In this document: in pieces, positions 61,162 to 64,000 of the stretch | Position numbering within the stretch: position 1 is the stretch's first letter | Layout: every line of letters begins with the position of its first letter | Source of the DNA: Methylomicrobium sp051061015 | GTDB taxonomy: Bacteria; Pseudomonadota; Gammaproteobacteria; Methylococcales; Methylomonadaceae | Direction: 5' to 3' | DNA: 64,000 nt | Assembly: GCA_051061015.1 (NCBI GenBank) | Contig: JBPFEG010000017.1 | Span: forward strand, 148,243-212,242 | Translations under genes and position numbers: made by a program | The notes under the pieces: generated by a model | The model's database searches: none | Told to the model about the DNA's origin: nothing | The model's input: only the letters and a program-made list of their open reading frames with translations

Positions 61162-61578
61162 TCAGCGTTGAAATGTTGAGTTCAACCGCATATCGAAAAC
61201 TTGCTCGTTAGTTAATGTCGGGTAGTTTTTGTAAAGGCAAAACCCAACCGAGATTTGCTGCTTTGTCGCGGTGCAATCGACTTCGGTAATGGAAGGTCTG
61301 CTTTTGATTTCTGCCATCAACATTTCGAAGCAGGACTCCTCCGTATAATTTTCTTTGGCAGCCATATCAAAACGAGCCAGTCGCAAGTGTTCCGTGAACG
61401 ACGGGTCAATGTTTGACAGCGGGCACTCAACGGTGCCCATTAACCGAAAACCGTGTATCCAAAGCCCCGGAAAGTGGGAAATGGCGCAGAGCATTGCTAA
61501 TAAACAGCTCTCAACTTTCCCGGAAAATATTGAGCATCTTTTGTGCTTTAACATCTCTATGGAGTAATCCTTATTCAT
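61162..61578 (-). CDS. Hypothetical protein, 138 aa
   Basis: Unrecognised soluble protein with six cysteines, acidic in the middle. It starts MNKDYSIEMLKHKRCSIFSG and contains a hydrophobic LLAMLCAISHFPGLWIHGFR segment. GAGGAG precedes the ATG at 61578; an ATG at 61593 would add five residues. The start faces the start of the symporter gene at only 13 bp, which leaves no room for separate promoters. The base use is lower in GC than in the neighbours, suggesting acquisition with the mobile element. Confidence 0.55.
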   Translation of the reverse strand: MNKDYSIEMLKHKRCSIFSGKVESCLLAMLCAISHFPGLWIHGFRLMGTVECPLSNIDPSFTEHLRLARFDMAAKENYTEESCFEMLMAEIKSRPSITEVDCTATKQQISVGFCLYKNYPTLTNEQVFDMRLNSTFQR

Positions 61579-61591
61579 TGAGGCTCCTCTC

Positions 61592-62812
61592 ATGCCATCG
61601 ACATTATTCGCACGCTGGAATAGGTTACCCTTGTATTATCAGATGATGTTGGCGTTGTTACTGGGCATAGTGGTAGGCGTTACCTGGGGACGGGATGCGG
61701 CGGTGTTGGCGCTGCCGGGGAAACTGATCTTGCGGTTGCTAGGCGCTTTGGCACCGCCCTTGATCCTCGCAGCCATTATCCACACGTTAATGACCGCAGA
61801 ACTCGGTGGACGCGACAGCTTGAAACTCGCGCGCTTATTGATTCTGAATACGCTAGTCGCTATCTTTATCGGCCTTTGCGTGGCCAATATTATCCAGCCT
61901 GGCGTGGGAGCAGACCTGTCCGTGCCCGTCCTGCACGCCGAGACGACGCCCCAATCCGCGAACCCCAATCCCTTGGTCACGTTTTTGGACAATGTGCCGA
62001 AAAGCCTTTTCGGACCTTTAGGCGATGATGGCAAAGTGATTGGCGTCATCTTCATCGGCCTAGCCTTCGGCATCGCGTTGCGCAGCCAACGCGAGCGCAC
62101 CCTCGGCTCGGTCGAAGATCTCGCCGAAATAACGCTGACGACCTTGATTCGTATCCTGCATTGGATCATTGCTGTCGTACCGATTGCGGTATTTGGCATC
62201 ATTGCGAGCCTTGTCGGAACGCAAGGTCTGGGTGGCTTCAAGGCATTAGGTCTCTTTATCGTCAGCGTCATCATCGCGCTGATCGTGCAAGTCATTTATT
62301 ATTTGACCCGTATTCGCATAGGTTCCTGGGTGCGGCCCCTCACACTCTTGCGAGGCACCCGCGACGCATTGATAACAGCATTCTCCACTGCAAGCTCGAC
62401 AGCCACGATGCCAGTGACCTTTACCTGTTTGCGAGACCAGGTGGGTATCAGTGAAAAATCCGCCAGCCTCGGCGCCCTGGTGGGGGCGAATTTTAATAAT
62501 GACGGTACGGCGCTGTATGAAGCCATGGCGGCGCTGTTCGTTGCGCAGATGCTAGGCATGCATCTCGATTTGCAGCAGCAAATACAAATCGCCCTGACCA
62601 GTATCATGGCGTCGGTGGGCGCCGCCGGCATTCCGGAAGCGGGGCTCGTGACCATCACCCTGGTGTTCAACGCCGTCGGCTTGCCCCTGCAGTTCATCCC
62701 CATTTTGCTCACCGTCGACTGGTTTCTGGACCGCTGCCGTACCGCCGTCAATGTATTGGGCGACATCAACGTGAGCTGCCTCATCGAAGGGAAGCAGGCA
62801 GCACTGCGCTAA
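61592..62812 (+). CDS. Dicarboxylate/amino acid:cation symporter
   Basis: A 406-aa member of the DAACS (GltP/DctA) family, which imports glutamate, aspartate or C4-dicarboxylates with Na+ or H+. Eight membrane segments and two re-entrant loops are expected. Family motifs: AFSTASSTATMPVT (serine-rich HP1 loop), NFNNDGTALYEAMA (TM7 NxDG), and DWFLDRCRTAVNVLGD (TM8 substrate site; Arg in DRCRT favours acidic substrates). GAGG lies ahead of the ATG. It stands alone. Confidence 0.9.
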   Translation: MPSTLFARWNRLPLYYQMMLALLLGIVVGVTWGRDAAVLALPGKLILRLLGALAPPLILAAIIHTLMTAELGGRDSLKLARLLILNTLVAIFIGLCVANIIQPGVGADLSVPVLHAETTPQSANPNPLVTFLDNVPKSLFGPLGDDGKVIGVIFIGLAFGIALRSQRERTLGSVEDLAEITLTTLIRILHWIIAVVPIAVFGIIASLVGTQGLGGFKALGLFIVSVIIALIVQVIYYLTRIRIGSWVRPLTLLRGTRDALITAFSTASSTATMPVTFTCLRDQVGISEKSASLGALVGANFNNDGTALYEAMAALFVAQMLGMHLDLQQQIQIALTSIMASVGAAGIPEAGLVTITLVFNAVGLPLQFIPILLTVDWFLDRCRTAVNVLGDINVSCLIEGKQAALR

Positions 62813-62911
62813 CTGAGTAAAAGTCTCAATAGAAAGTGACTTTTGAAACCTTCAGATCAAATCCAAAGTTTACTGCTCTTAAAATTTTGTATGTCATTTT
62901 CCCAGTGGAAG

Positions 62912-63085
62912 CTAGCGATCGTTTTTATCCGCATACACATTATCCACCAGTTTTTTAAACCAGAGAGGTCGAAAGATCAGTATAAACAACCCTATCACAC
63001 CCGTGATGGGAAGCACGGGTATCAACATGAAGATAAGAAGGACCAGGGCATATTGGATTCTTGCCATGAGGGAGCCCGCTCTCAT
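62912..63085 (-). CDS. Small membrane protein, 57 aa
   Basis: A short minus-strand gene with AAAGGAA ahead of its ATG at 63085. The product has two hydrophobic stretches (YALVLLIFMLIPVLPITG and VIGLFILIFRPLWF) and a charged C-terminus (VYADKNDR). Function unknown. An inner ATG at 63067 would give 51 aa. Confidence rests on the ribosome site and the clean membrane topology. Confidence 0.55.
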   Translation of the reverse strand: MRAGSLMARIQYALVLLIFMLIPVLPITGVIGLFILIFRPLWFKKLVDNVYADKNDR

Positions 63086-63170
63086 TTTTCATTTCCTTTT
63101 CTGATTTTTTGAAACATCAAATGTGCAGTTCTATAATTCTAGAATTCCGTATTCACTCTCACAATATAAA

Positions 63171-63482
63171 ATGGCAGACTCCAAAATCTATCTCAATGTC
63201 CCCTTCACACAAAAGGATGCTGCAAAAGCGCTCGGCGCGAAATGGGATGCAGCCCATAAGAAATGGTATGTCCCAGCCAGTATTGACATGACGCCTTTCG
63301 CAAGATGGCAATCTGAAGCTGTCAGTTCGGAATTATCTTTCCCTCCTCACAGTAAACCCAAAACGAGGACTTCATTTTCTAAACATAGCGCATCTACCCA
63401 AAATGAAGCCGGCAGTGCGATCAACTATCCAGCATGTAAAGACTTTGTAGCGTATAACGGCGATGAACCACCCTGGGAATAA
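63171..63482 (+). CDS. DUF5710-domain protein
   Basis: A 103-aa protein with an N-terminal DUF5710 domain: IYLNVPFTQKDAAKALGAKW, then DAAHKKWYVPASIDMTPFARW. This small domain is common in plasmid- and phage-encoded primases and helicases and is thought to contact nucleic acid. The rest is Ser/Lys/Pro-rich and ends NGDEPPWE. The start at 63171 agrees with the domain; an upstream ATG at 63123 adds unrelated residues. It may be a leftover of the nearby mobile element. Confidence 0.75.
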   Translation: MADSKIYLNVPFTQKDAAKALGAKWDAAHKKWYVPASIDMTPFARWQSEAVSSELSFPPHSKPKTRTSFSKHSASTQNEAGSAINYPACKDFVAYNGDEPPWE

Positions 63483-63788
63483 AGTTAGGCTGTGCAAAAT
63501 ATCAGGATAGTATAGCCATAAGAACAGGAAGGGCTGGCTAACCTTGAACAGCCCAGACCGGCCATAACCAGCCAATCCCAGATTCTAGAGGAATGTCTGG
63601 TCAATCTGCGAAAGCTGCCTTTTCGTAATAAATAAGAGGGTTGATGTAATTTACCCTTGGAGAAAAGACGTTTATTAGTTGTCCATATGGCGTCCCTTTA
63701 TCTCTTTCAGAAGCAGAATTCAGAATATTATAGCGGGATTTTTAGTCACTTTGATCAAAGCCTGGTTGGTCCAGGTAGGAGTTGGGTT
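63483..63788. other. Gap before the DUF1259 gene
   Basis: 306 bp without a credible gene. A short hairpin CCTGG/CCAGG lies at 63762-63776 just ahead of the ribosome site GTAGGAG of the next gene. No terminator for the DUF5710 gene is evident. Confidence 0.35.
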
Positions 63789-64000
63789 ATGAAGAGGATC
63801 CGTTTTATTCAGGTTTGGGTTCTGCTCGCGTACGCGTTATTCGCCGGCTTAAATCCTGCGCAAGCGCAACCGACTAGTTCTGACACACTCGATACCGCCA
63901 CTATCGAAAAATTGACCGGTGTCAAAGGCAAGCTGGATGCAGCCGAACAGGTGTTTAAGGTCAGCGCGCCGCGAAGCGATCTGAAGGTCACCGTGGCCGG
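63789..64000 (+). CDS. Secreted DUF1259 (LppY/LpqO-like) protein, cut by window edge
   Basis: Only the first 70 codons are present. A signal peptide (MKRIRFIQVWVLLAYALFAG, cleavage after AQA) is followed by DTATIEKLTGVKGKLDAAEQ and VFKVSAPRSDLKVTVAG, the beginning of a DUF1259 domain. GGAG lies eight bases ahead of the ATG. The family is secreted and of unknown activity. Confidence 0.8.
   Translation, partial: MKRIRFIQVWVLLAYALFAGLNPAQAQPTSSDTLDTATIEKLTGVKGKLDAAEQVFKVSAPRSDLKVTVA

Overview
The window looks like chromosomal DNA from a diazotrophic gammaproteobacterium. The gene orders rsfS-nadD-proA, aroK-aroB-damX, pilMNOPQ, nnrD-tsaE, ctpA-envC-gpmI and rhodanese-secB-gpsA are all gammaproteobacterial. 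The style of the nif accessory genes and the short GTAGGGTACGC-type palindromes suggest a methanotroph of the order Methylococcales. That placement is inference: no methane-oxidation gene lies in the window.

Layout. (1) 0.3-7.7 kb: a nif accessory block (nifE, nifN, nifX, 2[4Fe-4S] ferredoxin, NifO/ArsC-like protein, diiron flavoprotein, two [2Fe-2S] ferredoxins, nifQ), led by a NifA site, an IHF consensus and a perfect sigma-54 promoter. It supplies FeMo-cofactor assembly plus electron transfer and probable oxygen or NO protection; nifHDK must lie outside the window. (2) 8-34 kb: housekeeping genes: ilvD, nnrD-tsaE, a very large class A penicillin-binding protein, tex, rsfS-nadD-proA, glk, hemE, aroKB with a DamX-like protein, and the pilMNOPQ type IV pilus operon. 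(3) 34.5-49 kb: rpmE, ampG, nhaD, an assimilatory sulfite reductase pair, a ctpA-envC-gpmI cell-envelope/glycolysis cluster, arsR-rhodanese-secB-gpsA, an L,D-transpeptidase and mutM. (4) 49-57 kb: a nitrate-uptake locus on the minus strand: an ANTAR regulator (NasT type), a protein made of three GAF repeats, nrtA, nrtB, a fused double ATPase and an outer-membrane porin. (5) 57-64 kb: rep helicase, tRNA-Arg(CCG), then a decayed integrative-element scar (integrase 5' fragment joined head-on to a broken Mrr-type restriction gene, and a Lar-like gene), a dicarboxylate-type symporter, small unknown genes, and a DUF1259 gene cut by the window edge.

The most interesting region is the nitrate locus. 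Both transcription units carry sigma-54 -24/-12 promoters. The predicted nrtA leader starts with two consecutive hairpins, each with a six-base loop having A at position 1 and G at position 4, which is the known ANTAR RNA target. The expected NasS sensor is absent and a triple-GAF protein stands in its place. The fused ATPase is asymmetric: one composite site has both its H-loop and its signature altered. I therefore infer nitrogen-limitation control at initiation with RNA-level control by the ANTAR protein, possibly gated by an unusual sensor.
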